This document shows, piece by piece, positions 30,786 through 41,151 of a stretch of DNA of 64,000 nt (its first letter is position 1; the number at the start of each line of letters is the position of its first letter). This stretch comes from Rana temporaria (taxonomy: Eukaryota > Chordata > Amphibia > Anura > Ranidae). The notes below the pieces were generated by a model that searched no databases, was not told the DNA's origin, and worked only from the letters and a program-made list of their open reading frames with translations. The stretch is from positions 330,556,089-330,620,088 of the forward strand of contig NC_053489.1 of the NCBI RefSeq assembly GCF_905171775.1, in the 5' to 3' direction. The position numbers were made by a program, and so were the translations under genes.

Positions 30786-32873
30786 TTTCTATACCTTTTT
30801 AAATTACAATCTCGATTTTATCCACTAGGGTCCAGGGGCAGTGAACTCGATCTATATCAGAAGTTAGTGGAGAGAGACCTGACTCATCTGGCTCACAGCT
30901 GCCACAATGTCCCACATTCCTCCAACTTATCACAGCTTGAGAAAAAGGCTTTGATGTCCTTGAGCTCTGATAAGGATGTAGTGATTCGTAATGCGGACAA
31001 GGGGGGGGCGGTGGTTGTCATGGACTCTAGCCTTTACAGATCAGAAGCCATCCGACAATTATCTGACATATCCACATATACATGCCTCAAAAACAATCCC
31101 ACTATGGAGTTCACAAGAGATTTAGTTTCTCTTCTAGACAGGGGGGTAGCTGCAGGCATCTTTTCTGAAGCTGACAGCAAGTTGTTTATTCCAGCACATC
31201 CTATAATGACGGTCTTCCACCATCTGCCAAAAATTCACAAGGGACTAGTTCCCTTAACTGGTAGACCGATTGTGGCAGGCATCGGGTCGCTCAATGAGCG
31301 CCTCGGTGAGTGGGTGGATGGCCGGCTACAACCACTTGTGTCTGTTCTTCCTGGGTATTTAAGAGACACCAAACATCTTTTGTGCAAATTGTCGGGGGTT
31401 CCATGGCTACATGGTTACAGGTGGATGAGTTACGATGTATGCAGTCTCTACTCTAGCATCCCGCATCATCTAGGTCTACAGGCAGTATCTCATTTTTTGA
31501 AGGAGTCAGGAAATTACTCACTAGTCCTACAGGAATTCATTATTTTAGCTCTTAAATATTTGTTAACACACAATTTTTTCATGTTCGACGGGGTCTGCTA
31601 CCTCCAGAGGTGCGGGGCTTCCATGGGGGCTAAGTTCTCACCATCCCTGGCCAATTTGTACATGGGGTGGTGGGAAAAGTCCCGCATCTTTGGGGGTACC
31701 AGCCCCCGTCGTTCAGACACAGTCATCTACTGTCGCTACATCGACGATCTGCTCCTCGTCATTTCAGAAGAGTCTGCAGACCTAGATGAATGGCTAGTTT
31801 ATCTCAACGACAATGAGCTAAACCTTCGGTTTACAGGTAATCTACAACCTATTACCATTGAATTCTTAGATTTAAAACTTACTGGGGCTGATGGCATTAT
31901 TTCTACGAGTTTATTCAGAAAGAGTACTGCAGGGAATGCTCTGCTACGAGCTGACTCATCTCATCCTCCACACACTATTAACAGCATCCCTTATGGGCAG
32001 TTCCTCCGCCTGAAAAGACTCTGCACCTCACCTGCTGATTTTACTAGTGAAGCTCTTGAAATGGCTCATAGGTTTAAAGACAGAGGTTACTCTGCCACCG
32101 TTGTTAACAATGCCCTCCGCAGGGTTAGTGCCATTCCAAGAGACTCACTGTTGGACAACAGGAGATCTAAATCTAAATCTCTCAACTCCATGAGCAATGA
32201 GCTAGCTCCAATCTTTTCCACCTCTTACAGTATGGAATTTTATAAAATCAAGCAGATCATCATTAAATATTTGCCTGTACTGTATAGTGATGCGTCCTAC
32301 ACATCCATTCTGTCTAAAGGTATCAAGACGGTCAGTCGTCGAGCCCCCACATTGGGGGGGGTTCTCTCACCTAGTCTTTTTGAGTCCAAACCCACTTCTT
32401 CCACTTGGTTAGATTTTGTGGGCACTTTCAAGTGTGGTACCAATGGGTGCAGATACTGCCCCCTCATAGGAGCTGGTAAAGTTGTACGATCATGCTCCAG
32501 TGGTAGAAACTTTCACATTAAGCAATACATAAACTGCAACACGAAGTTTGTGGTTTATGTGATTACTTGCAACATCTGCCATGTCCAATATGTTGGTAGG
32601 ACCATTAGAAGACTACGTGACAGACTCAGCGACCATCTGTACGACATTGACAAAAATCATAATACCAATGTAGCTAGGCACTGGAACAATGTACATGACA
32701 AAAACATTTCCAGTTTGTCCATTCAAGGCATTGAGAGGGTTGTGTGTCCAGTTAGAGGGGGGGATAGATTCAAACTCCTTTGCAAACGGGAGGTATTTTG
32801 GATATTTCATCTCAATTCTAGACAGCCCTGGGGCCTCAACTTTGATTGGGATGTTTCCCATTTCCATGATTGA
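30786..32873 (+). CDS. Penelope-like reverse transcriptase with GIY-YIG endonuclease (5' incomplete)
   Basis: The frame is open for 695 codons from 30786, just after a stop; the first in-frame ATG is at 30954, so the true start is lost or lay upstream. Counting from the GTG codon at 30867, the reverse transcriptase shows NADKGGAVVVMD (43-54), YDVCSLYSSIPH (189-200, motif A), GASMGAKFSPSLANLYM (250-266) and the catalytic RYIDDLLLV (290-298). A Cys cluster CGTNGCRYC (523-531) precedes the GIY-YIG nuclease, where VVYVITCNICHVQYVGRT (562-579), Arg residues after it and a Glu in REVFW (642) are the expected catalytic parts. Such proteins nick DNA and prime reverse transcription of their own RNA. 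There is no internal stop over RT and nuclease, so this is a fairly young copy. The Cys cluster suggests the Neptune branch, but that needs a tree. Confidence 0.9.
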   Translation, partial: FLYLFKLQSRFYPLGSRGSELDLYQKLVERDLTHLAHSCHNVPHSSNLSQLEKKALMSLSSDKDVVIRNADKGGAVVVMDSSLYRSEAIRQLSDISTYTCLKNNPTMEFTRDLVSLLDRGVAAGIFSEADSKLFIPAHPIMTVFHHLPKIHKGLVPLTGRPIVAGIGSLNERLGEWVDGRLQPLVSVLPGYLRDTKHLLCKLSGVPWLHGYRWMSYDVCSLYSSIPHHLGLQAVSHFLKESGNYSLVLQEFIILALKYLLTHNFFMFDGVCYLQRCGASMGAKFSPSLANLYMGWWEKSRIFGGTSPRRSDTVIYCRYIDDLLLVISEESADLDEWLVYLNDNELNLRFTGNLQPITIEFLDLKLTGADGIISTSLFRKSTAGNALLRADSSHPPHTINSIPYGQFLRLKRLCTSPADFTSEALEMAHRFKDRGYSATVVNNALRRVSAIPRDSLLDNRRSKSKSLNSMSNELAPIFSTSYSMEFYKIKQIIIKYLPVLYSDASYTSILSKGIKTVSRRAPTLGGVLSPSLFESKPTSSTWLDFVGTFKCGTNGCRYCPLIGAGKVVRSCSSGRNFHIKQYINCNTKFVVYVITCNICHVQYVGRTIRRLRDRLSDHLYDIDKNHNTNVARHWNNVHDKNISSLSIQGIERVVCPVRGGDRFKLLCKREVFWIFHLNSRQPWGLNFDWDVSHFHD

Positions 32874-35094
32874 GTGCAACACCCCTCCCCCCCTTTGCCT
32901 GGCACACATATCCTTTTTCCCCCTCTTTTTCTATTTATTCACCATTATGCATAACCATATTCCTATACCCAACATTACATTTGCTCTCTGATGTGAGCAT
33001 CACGTGTCTTTCTGTTTTGTTGAGGCTTTACTACTTGTTCTTAGTGTTTTATGATAATCCAAATCGTTAATGTTAAATTTATTTAAATTACCTATTTGCC
33101 GCTCACCTACTGTATATTTCGGTAGGTGGGTTACCATATGGGTTTCAGTGCAATACCCTCAATTTAAGTTTGAGGATACATCTACATTCACATAATCTTG
33201 TAATTTTACCATTTTTGCACTGTCTATACATTATATATTTTATCTACGAACAGGCGGGCCATCATATGGCTCTTAGTAATATTTTTCATCAAGACACTAC
33301 GAATCATCGTATATAGGTTCTCGTGTGGCCGTTGACCTACAGGATATGAGGGTTCTGCGGGGGGGTTTTTGTTGGGTCAATATGCAGGTTATACATCTAT
33401 CATTATTTTAAATCCGGCTTAGCGGCTGGATTGGTGCTATATCTTGAGGTGACGATACATACGAGTTTCCCTCTATTGTCATTGGAGATATATCACATAG
33501 TTTCACCTTTACCAATATTATTAGTGCATCCTGCAGTAACATTCATCTACCCAACACACACTCCCCCCCCCCTGGGTTCATATTGTGCTTCATTATGAAG
33601 CGCACACTTCTCAATACAATCTATGCCATAAACCCTGTATCTATATGGGTATTGTATTTTTCCCTCATTTCACATATCAGTTGTATATAAATTGATTTTA
33701 GATCTACCCATTCGCATTTTTGCGTCCTTGTATTTTTTTGTTTTTTTCTTTTTTCTTTTTTCTTTTTTCCAGGTTTCTAGGAGCTGTATGTTATACCTGT
33801 TTCATTGTGTGGTTGATGAGGCACTAATTACAGATATCATCTTGGATGTATCAACATGTGTCGATCCCTGTCGTTTGACAGGTACAATCAGGTGCCACAT
33901 CATTGCAACAGGCTTTCGGGTCATTTGCGCGCTTGTTTATTTATTCTATTTCTTTTGATTCTTATCCAAGTACTAGTCCCGTTCCTCACAAGGTCTAATT
34001 GACTGTCCAGCCTGATTTTTTCATTCAACACTAGTGACTGACACCGGACTTTCATGCAGGATCATATTCACACTTGCCTGTATCTTTGCCCACACCCGCC
34101 CTCGCGACAATTATGACTTTTTTTAACACACAGAGATGTTCATTTAATTCAATGGTCGTGTCGATCCATATTTTCATCCTCACATGTGCGAGGTCACTCA
34201 TGCAGCTCCCTAACCGGGCAAAAGCCCAACATCAATATGTATGTGGTTGCTGGTTTGCTCTTTCAGAGCACAGCCAGCTCCTTTATTATGTACACTCTTA
34301 TATTCACTTATTAGATCCCTGAATGGATAACATTTAGGCAGACTGATTGCACACTACAACACTTGACCTCAGACTTTCATGCTAGATCATCATTTACCTA
34401 ATGGTAAGATAACTATTATCGTGTTTATCACGGTCATATTTAATCGGGCAAGGCATCTTAAAGATGTTGTTACCACCTGTATGGGGTTCATTTACATTAT
34501 ATCTATATGATTTCGTCTTCACTGATTTCTTCATTAGAATATTCTATTCACCATTAAATTCTAATCAAATGTCCATTCATGCAGTGATTCCCCACACTAA
34601 TTTACCACCTGATCTTTTCATTCCACAGTTCATCTCTTTAAATACTGTAGGTTCATTTTGGTTTTACTAATTAGTTTATTCTAATAACCTATATATTTTA
34701 GGTCACTAAATGAACACGGACGAGAGGTCTTATATATGCACACATAATAGAGATTTTTTATTATCACTTTTTATTTTCCATTTAAGGCTGTACCCATACA
34801 TATATATTGTGGTCCAATTCTGAGAACTTCTACAAGAATTTAATGGGTACTTCTATTTTCATTTATGATATACACAGGTTTTTTATATATTAATATGTGT
34901 TTTTCACGTTTTTCTTTCTCCTTTATAAAGGGACACATTTGAGGGAGGTTTTGACCCATACTTCAGCTGTCTAATTTGCTGTTTGATTTACTGCCTGATT
35001 AACTTAATTGATTCCTCCCTGCTGTAGGCGGGGCTTTTTATCACATGATTGTATGTTTTGAGTACATATTTCATTTGTAGTGTGAACCTTTTTA

Positions 35095-35125
35095 GCCATG
35101 ACTAAGCACTGACGCCAGTGCGAAA
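35095..35125 (+). ncRNA. Hammerhead-like motif in the Penelope terminal region (possibly degenerate)
   Basis: The sequence has a stem GCACTG...CAGTGC overlapping a CTGACG word and followed at once by GAAACGCGTTGG. The GAAAC block next to CTGANG is the hammerhead core order, and hammerheads are known in Penelope-like terminal repeats. The expected A after CTGANG is C here, so the core is probably inactive or I have misplaced it. The related fragment at 1657-1685 keeps the full CTGAGGA core. Confidence 0.3.
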
Positions 35126-35224
35126 CGCGTTGGCCATACTGTTTGTTGTGGGCTTGCAGTGACTGTATGCACAGTTGAAAATAAAGACATCTCTTTTTAA
35201 GAAATTTTGGAGTGCGGCTGTCCA

Positions 35225-36250
35225 GCTTTCGTCCTTTTATTTTTGCTAAAGACTCTGTCTCAGTGGCTGCAATTTGGCGCTACTTTGAGGGGAGGGATTA
35301 TGTTTATTCAAGGATTCTAGGGAGGAGATTTCAGAAGTCATCGTATCAAACTTCTGCTGTCCTATCCTGTGCCCCCAGTTTTATGAAAACCTCTTTAATA
35401 AATGCCTTATGGGCATTCCATTAAGATAGTGGACTGTTTACAGTCATTGCATTGGTATGGAAAAACTGTCAAGTTCTCCTCAATGGTATTCTATGTGAGT
35501 GTGGATTGAATATGTTTAGAATTTGCCCTCCACACAAATGAAGAATTAGAGGGGAATTGGTCATTTATGATAAATGAATGGAGGCGTGATCCAACAATGT
35601 GATCATGCTCATAGAGGATTTCAGAGCCTTTTGCAAAAGCCACTTATCAGCCAGGAAGTAGTCTATGCGAGAGTATGAACAGTGGCTTACAGAGAAGTAA
35701 GATTAGTCTCTCTCACTGGCATAATGGCAATGCCAAACATCAAATGGGTCATTGTCCAAGAGAAATTTGCAGTTGTAGGCGCATGTCTGGAGGTTGTTGA
35801 GGTCAAATCCATTTGAGGGTTAACTGTAGCATTAAAGTCCCCACAAATCAACAGAGATCCTTTCTGCACTTTTTGATTTTCAGGTTAAGGGAGTTCATAA
35901 ATTGGATCTGGTGGGTGGGTGTTAGGGGGCATAGGTATTAACAAGAGTACATTTTGTGGAGTTGTTGTCACAGATCAGGATAATGTATTGACCTGCCTGG
36001 TCAATAATCTCTTCACGAAGTATGAAAGAAACCATGTAGTTTACGGCTATCATCACTCCTCTCTTCTAACCTGGGATGCTAGACTTGTAGATATATGGGA
36101 ATGTCTTATGCGTGCATAGCTGGGGATGGTGCAGGTGAAAGTGGGTCTCCTGCAGGCATTGGGCATCACTCTTGTGGAGATTATCTTCCTTCCATAGAGA
36201 TGCCCTTTTAAAAGGGTGATTTAGGTCCTTGGCACTTATGATGCAGAAAA
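35225..36250 (-). pseudogene. L1/Tx1-like LINE endonuclease fragment
   Basis: On the minus strand, from the high-coordinate end, one segment carries DLNHPFKRASLWKE and AQCLQETHFHLHHP, matching the N-terminal endonuclease motifs (xxLNxPxKR and xxLQETH, the latter holding the catalytic Glu). Further on, a second segment carries SLLICGDFNATVNPQMD, the GDFN motif. Stops and frameshifts lie between them, and the part below 35680 is only weakly readable. The element is cut off before the reverse transcriptase. It is similar in style to the L1-like fragment at 19.9-21.4 kb, which supplies the complementary RT portion, but the two are separate pieces 14 kb apart. Confidence 0.8.
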
Positions 36251-36263
36251 TTCCTGACATAGA

Positions 36264-36690
36264 AGTAGGCATGTGCATTTCGTTTCGTTCCGAATCGAAA
36301 TTCGGACAAATTTTTCATTATTCGGACATTCGGATGCATACGAATTCCCGAATTGCAATATTAATGAATTTACCGAATCCGAACGAACGTTTTCGATTCC
36401 GAATCGAAAACCCGCGGACGAAATTTGATCGGAATTCGAAAAAAAAAAAATAATAATTTGATCGGAATTCGAAAAAAAAAAAAAAAAAATTCGAATTGAA
36501 TTCGAAAACACATTCTATTTGAAAAGAGACTATTTGTTTTCGAATCCGGTCGAAATATTTTCGAATTCGACCGGATTTTTCGAAATTTGGACGAAAACGA
36601 ACGAATTCCGAAAACGGTCGAAATACTTTCGAATTAGACCGGATTTTTCGAAATTCGGTCGAAAACGAACGAATTCCGAAAATGAATTTA
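36264..36690. repeat. TTCG-rich repeat block, left of the L1 composite
   Basis: Dense TTCGAAT, CGAATTCG and TTTTCGAAAT words, including a roughly 65-base unit repeated twice (about 36552-36680) with GACCGGATTTTTCGAAAT as its core. It begins GGCATGTGCATTTCGTTTCG. Similar TTCG-rich sequence resumes at 43085, beyond the L1 composite. Apparent frames (Phe/Arg/Ser-rich) are repeat artefacts. Confidence 0.75.
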
Positions 36691-36699
36691 ACACATGTA

Positions 36700-37830
36700 A
36701 CGAATCCAAACCCTGGGGGGCTCCTTCTACTGCATCTGCGGGAATGTATTTGTTGTTTGTATATTCTTGCACTGCCTGTGGTATTTGGCCTTAATTGGCG
36801 CTGTGCTGCCCTGTTCGGTTCACCGCTCTCCCCTGCACGCCTGCTCTCGGGTTGGCGGCATGGAAGATGGGTGCGTCGGTTGGGGACTCGCAGGCAGGCA
36901 CCAGGCTCCAACATTTCTGACCTCCAACAACAATTACTAGCCCTTGGTCACACTAACCCCCCCCTGGTATGATTCCCTGGGGGCACTTTCTTATAGGTTA
37001 ATTACAAGACCTTTGACCCCCCACCTCCCCCAGCATGCCTAAACTGCTGCTCTATGCTTAGTGTGCAGAGGCTGGGGCCTGCCTGGTGACTGCCAAAAGC
37101 TTATAATTGGAGTAGGTGTTATATAAGCTGCATGCCTTGCCTCTGTCTTCCACACTGTGTTTTATGTTTTACTTTTTGTTTTAATGCAGCTTCCTTACAG
37201 GTACGCCTATGGATCCTCAGTCTTGGTGCTATGGGTTAAGGTGTGGAGTGCTTGCACCCCCCATGCACCACTACTGTAAGGCCAAAGCTGTTGGTATTTA
37301 GCCTTTCAGCTTTGGTTACTGTTTACGGTTTATTGTTTGTTATGCTGATTTTGTGCTATGTTGGCTCTGACGCTACACTTAATATTGTTCTCTTTGTTCT
37401 CACCCCATGCATCTCCACTGGTATTGTTTACTTTCTTTATTACCCCTTTGCTGCTAGACTTTGAGCAAACCCTAACACTTTAACCACCCCCCAGTAGGGC
37501 GGATCCCTGCGTGGGCACCTTAAGTGCTTAACGGGGAACCACGGCATATTTACGTAAGAAACCGATTATCTCCCCTTTCCTTTCCCACCCCCTCCCTCCT
37601 CTATTCCCTCTACTCCCACATTATTTCTTCCCTCCTCTCCTTTTCTCTCTTCCTCTTCACCCTCCCTTACTAGCCTTTCTTTCCCTCTACTGTCCTTCTC
37701 ACTCTCCCCCCTTTTTTTTTCTTTTGTTTTTTGTTCTCTATTTTTCACTTATCGCCCTCCGCCTTGGGGGTACTTTTTGGCTGGGTCCTTTCCACGCACT
37801 CCTAGGAGGTAACCTCCATGGCAGGCGGCA
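36700..37830 (+). other. 5' region of the L1-like element
   Basis: No ORF1 was identified. The stretch has a GC-rich patch (36710-36900), AT-rich middle, the segment TTAACCACCCCCCAGTAGGG near 37480, and a pyrimidine tract (37575-37735). It probably corresponds to the untranslated and inter-ORF part of the LINE, but that is inferred from position. Confidence 0.35.
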
Positions 37831-37835
37831 TCATG

Positions 37836-38047
37836 GGTCTCCTCAAGATCACCTTAATGCACATGACCTGAACACTCCAGAAAAGCGCTCGCAGCTCCTG
37901 GCTGACTTGCGCAAAGGCAAAACTCAAGTAGCCTTCTTACAGGAGACGCAATTCTGTGGTGATAGTACTCCTAAACTGACCAATGGGACCTTCCCAACGG
38001 TTTACCACAGTGTTTCCCGGATCTCCAAATCGAAGGGGGTTAGCATC
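37836..38047 (+). pseudogene. L1-like endonuclease, N-terminal part
   Basis: The translation contains DLNTPEKRSQLLADLRKGK and QVAFLQETQF, the opening motifs of a LINE endonuclease with the catalytic Glu in LQET. It then runs through SKSKGVSI, where the reading frame meets the LTR insertion. The same frame continues at 41152 with LLAKSLPWTF. The host frame was therefore open when the LTR element inserted. Confidence 0.85.
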
Positions 38048-38633
38048 TGTGACAGAACCCACTGTCACTGTGTGTTTTGGAAGGGACTGTGGGTGGGCCT
38101 GTTACCCACAGATTATGGCCCAGAATACTGGAGATACTGGAGATACCGGAGACCTGAAGACAAGCTGGCATTGAGATAATGTAATGTAATGCTACAGCCC
38201 TTCTCCCCCACCCCCCCCTTGTTGCTGTGTCTAATTGTCTTGGTTCATTGCACATAGACAATGGTCTGGACTGGGGACGTCTCCCTGCAGGGGATGTGTG
38301 TTGAGAGGCTGCCTGCTTACCACAATCCTTTTATGTTTATCTGTAGCCTGTTTCAATGTACAAATGTTCAGTTCCCATTGGTTGTTCTTTGTCCCCCTCC
38401 CCTCTTTGACAAGGCTAAGCGGAGTGTCCCTAACTGTGTGTAAAACTGTATGTCTTGTATTTAATAAACAGTTTGTGCTCTGCATGTTTAACCCTCAACA
38501 CTTGTGTGGATTGTCTCGTGATTGAGGGGTTAAGGGCTGGTTATGGTGAATCTGCAGGCTGCGGGTGCATTTGGAGGACAGGAGACACAGGTCTGGCGGA
38601 TGTGCCCACCTGGGGTATCTGAGATCCGTCACA
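38048..38633 (+). repeat. 5' LTR
   Basis: Begins TGTGACAGAACCCACTGTCA and ends GAGATCCGTCACA. AATAAA lies at 38463-38468. Relative to the 3' copy it has a 9-base duplication (GGAGATACC) near 38135 and a few substitutions. Confidence 0.93.
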
Positions 38634-38634
38634 G

Positions 38635-38650
38635 TGGTGGTAGCAGTGGG
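38635..38650 (+). other. Candidate primer binding site
   Basis: TGGTGGTAGCAGTGGG starts one base after the LTR end. Starting with TGG (complement of a tRNA CCA end) and this spacing fit a tRNA primer site; which tRNA was not determined. Confidence 0.55.
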
Positions 38651-39589
38651 ATGTCTCCTGCAGTCCAGGACATCCAAACCACCACCAGGATTCAAGATCT
38701 GGGCAGCTGCCAAGGAGCGATACGGGGGCCAGCCAGCATGAGAGCGGAGTTCGGGAGGAGGCTGCAAGGCATGCGGAAGAAACATCAGGGACCAGCGACG
38801 GAGCGCACCATGCTCGGCTGCGAGGATGTGATCCGCCGGCAACTCTGGCATGAGGCGCTAAGCCACGAGCGGCACCATCAGGGGAAGATCCTTCCCTCCT
38901 CCACATAGATGTACTGGACGCAGTACCGTGCGTGAGAGGTGTTCCTGAGGGAACAACCTCGAGATGAATGGAAGACGGAGCTCGGAAGATTGGTCCAGGA
39001 GGAAATGAGGCTGGACGCCAGCTACAGAGCCATCCGGTGGTTCGCGGCTCAATTGTGGTCAAGTACAGCAGATGGCAGCAGGACAGAAGGCATTGGCTAT
39101 GGCGGCGTGGGGTTGCTCCATCAAAAAATGTACGGAGACCCAGACTTTGAGAGCGATGAGGAGTGGCGGCTGAAAAAACATCCTGGACTTCCGAGATGAG
39201 GTGCTGGACCTCCCCGAAGAGGCGTGTCACCTGAAGGAATTGGAGTTCCTGGTTGAGCAGGAATGGGAGCTCGAGATTGCCTACAAGCGGCTGTTTGACG
39301 GTGATCAGCAGCCTGGCATGGCTCCTGTTGCCTGGGACTGTCTGGGATAAATAGCAGACAGTTACAAAGATGAGAAGCAAATGGGGCCAGGGGTGCCCCT
39401 GCGTTTTCCCGTCCTAACCGCAATGGAATAAGCGGCAATGATACAGAGGGCACGGCGAGTGCTAGAATGCCGGAACGCACCGGAGGTCCCCCAGGCAGAG
39501 AGACAAGCTAATAGCATGAAGGTCTCAGAAAGGGGAGTTGAGACAGGCACTGGAAGGCTGGGAAATGGTGATCAGCAACAAGTCCAGAG

Positions 39590-40330
39590 TATCACATCCG
39601 GTGCCCCAGCAGAAGCGCTGGCTACAGGGCAGAGTGCCACTGGCATCTGCCCAGCATCAGAAAAAGAGTTGGATCCGGAGAGTCTGAGAGATGATCTTTG
39701 TGAGCTGTTTCCCCAATAGCAGATATCCCCACCGGGAGTAGAGGAAACAATTCTCCCTCCCCAGCAATTGGACACTACCCCAATGTTCATCCCCCCAGCA
39801 GAAGCACTAGCTACAGGGCAGAGTGCCGCTGGTCTCTGCCCACCCTCAGAGTTAGATCCAGGGAGTCCAAGGGATGGCCTCAGTGAGCTGTTTCCCCAGC
39901 ACTTGGACACTACCCCAGTGTTTATCCCCCAGCAGAAGCGCTGGCTACAGGGCAGAGTTCCGCTGGCCCCTGCCCAGCCCTCAGTATGTTTTTGGAAGGT
40001 TTGGGAGAAAGCCCCTGTCAGAAGTCACCCCAGTGGCTGGTCACAGAACCGGCAGGGGAGAAAACTCTTCCCCCTCTCCAGCGGCTGTACCCAACTTTTG
40101 TATATGTCCCCCAGGCAAAAGTGCTGGCTACAGGACAGATCACTGTTGGTCTCTGCCCAGCATCGGAAAAAGAGATGGAGAATCCGGAAATTAGTCCCTG
40201 CAAGATACCTTCTCAGTGGCTGGTAACTACACCAGGAGAAAAGCAAGTACCTTTTCCTCCCCAAATGCATAGCCCTACCAGCCTACGTTCCCTACCAGCT
40301 GAAGTGCTGGCATCGGGGCAGAGGATTTTT
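39590..40330 (+). repeat. Dispersed repeat of a CAGAAGCGCTGGCTACAGGG unit
   Basis: Copies start near 39604, 39796, 39929, 40111 and 40291, with spacings of 133-192 bases. Each includes GCTGGCTACAGGGCAGAG and TCTGCCCA. In frame it encodes variants of EALATGQSA, so it may have been a repeated protein domain. Confidence 0.75.
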
Positions 40331-40551
40331 CAGCTCCCCCCAATATCTGCAACCCAGCCCCGGATCAGGGGAGTGAGGACAGCTGTTCACACTCTGCAGC
40401 GGCTGTTTTTATTCCCGGGAGACCGTATGTGCGGTTTTGCTCCCCAGCGCCAGAGTCGTACTTCTACTTTTCCTGTTTGCCTGGGGTGGAAGTTTGTGAC
40501 TAACACAGGTCCAGACCAGTTGAGGGTCAGGAACCTGGTTAGTCTGTTTTT

Positions 40552-40560
40552 AAAAGGGGA
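40552..40560 (+). other. Candidate polypurine tract
   Basis: AAAAGGGGA lies four bases before the 3' LTR. This is the expected position of the primer for plus-strand synthesis. Confidence 0.6.
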
Positions 40561-40564
40561 TACA

Positions 40565-41146
40565 TGTGACAAAACCCACTGTCACTGTGTGTTTTGGAAG
40601 GGACTGTGGGCGGGCCTGTTACCCACAGATCATGGCCCAGAATACTGGAGATACTGGAGACCTGAAGACAAGCTGGCATTGAGATAATGTAATGTAATGC
40701 TACAGCCCTTCTCCCCCATCCCCCCCCTTGTTGCTGTGTCTAATTGTCTTGGTTCATTGCACATAGACAATGGTCTGGACTGGAGACGTCTCTCTGCAGG
40801 GGATATGTATTTATTGAGAGGCTGCCTGCTTACCATAATCCCTTTATGTTTATCTGTAGCCTGTTTCAATGTACAAATGTTCAGTTCCCATTGGTTGTTC
40901 CTTGTCCCCCTCCCCTCTTTGACAAGGCTAAGGGGAGTGTCCCTAACTGTGTGTAAAACTGTATGTCTTGTATTTAATAAACAGTTTGTGCTCTGCATGT
41001 TTAACCCTCAACACCTGTGTGGATTGTCTCGTGATTGAGGGGTTAAGGGCTGGTTATGGCGAATCTGCAGGCTGCGGGTGCGTTTGGAGGACAGGAGGCA
41101 CAGGTCTGGCGGATTTGCCCACCTGGGGTATCTGAGATCCGTCACA
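40565..41146 (+). repeat. 3' LTR
   Basis: Near-identical partner of 38048-38633. It begins TGTGACAAAACCCACTGTCA, ends GAGATCCGTCACA and has AATAAA at 40976-40981. The small number of differences points to a moderately recent insertion. Confidence 0.93.
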
Positions 41147-41151
41147 GCATC

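Larger units (their letters stand above)
30665..35215 (+). mobile_element. Penelope-like retroelement (approximate limits)
   Basis: The element is defined by the long RT/GIY-YIG frame, an AT-rich 3' region of 2.2 kb with no other gene, and a terminal segment near 35.1 kb with a hammerhead-like block, AATAAAGACATC and GGAGTGCGGCTGTCC. Upstream of the main frame, 30709-30804 in another frame reads as an acidic peptide (with VDPVDDLISIPF) that could be a displaced N-terminal region. Limits are inferred: the left from the end of the preceding miniature element, the right from similarity to the fragment at 1640-1890. No target duplication was found. Confidence 0.6.
38634..40550 (+). other. Interior of the LTR element, coding status unclear
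   Basis: Plus-strand frames in several registers give charged peptides in the first 700 bases (for example DEWKTELGRLVQEEMRLD) and, after about 39590, a Pro/Ala/Gly-rich stretch in which the phrase PAEALATGQSA is repeated with variation. The first part may be a decayed capsid-like gene, but I cannot match it to a family. No polymerase motif is present. Confidence 0.4.
38048..41146 (+). mobile_element. Complete 3.1-kb non-autonomous LTR retrotransposon
   Basis: Two closely similar LTRs of 586 and 582 bp (TGTGAC...GTCACA) bound a 1.9-kb interior. The element is flanked by GCATC on both sides (38043-38047 and 41147-41151), a perfect 5-bp target duplication, inside the endonuclease frame of an L1-like LINE. 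A primer-binding-site candidate follows the left LTR, and a purine tract precedes the right one. The interior has no protease, reverse transcriptase or integrase motif, so it must have been moved by proteins from another element. Confidence 0.93.

Noticed and set aside
33000..35000. Host exons in the AT-rich 3' part of the Penelope region
   Set aside because: Short frames (for example near 33692 and 34074) have no domain, splice context or conservation signal visible from sequence alone.
38541..39380. 279-residue minus-strand frame in the LTR element interior
   Set aside because: It runs antisense to the element, has no recognisable domain and overlaps the plus-strand frames; likely chance.
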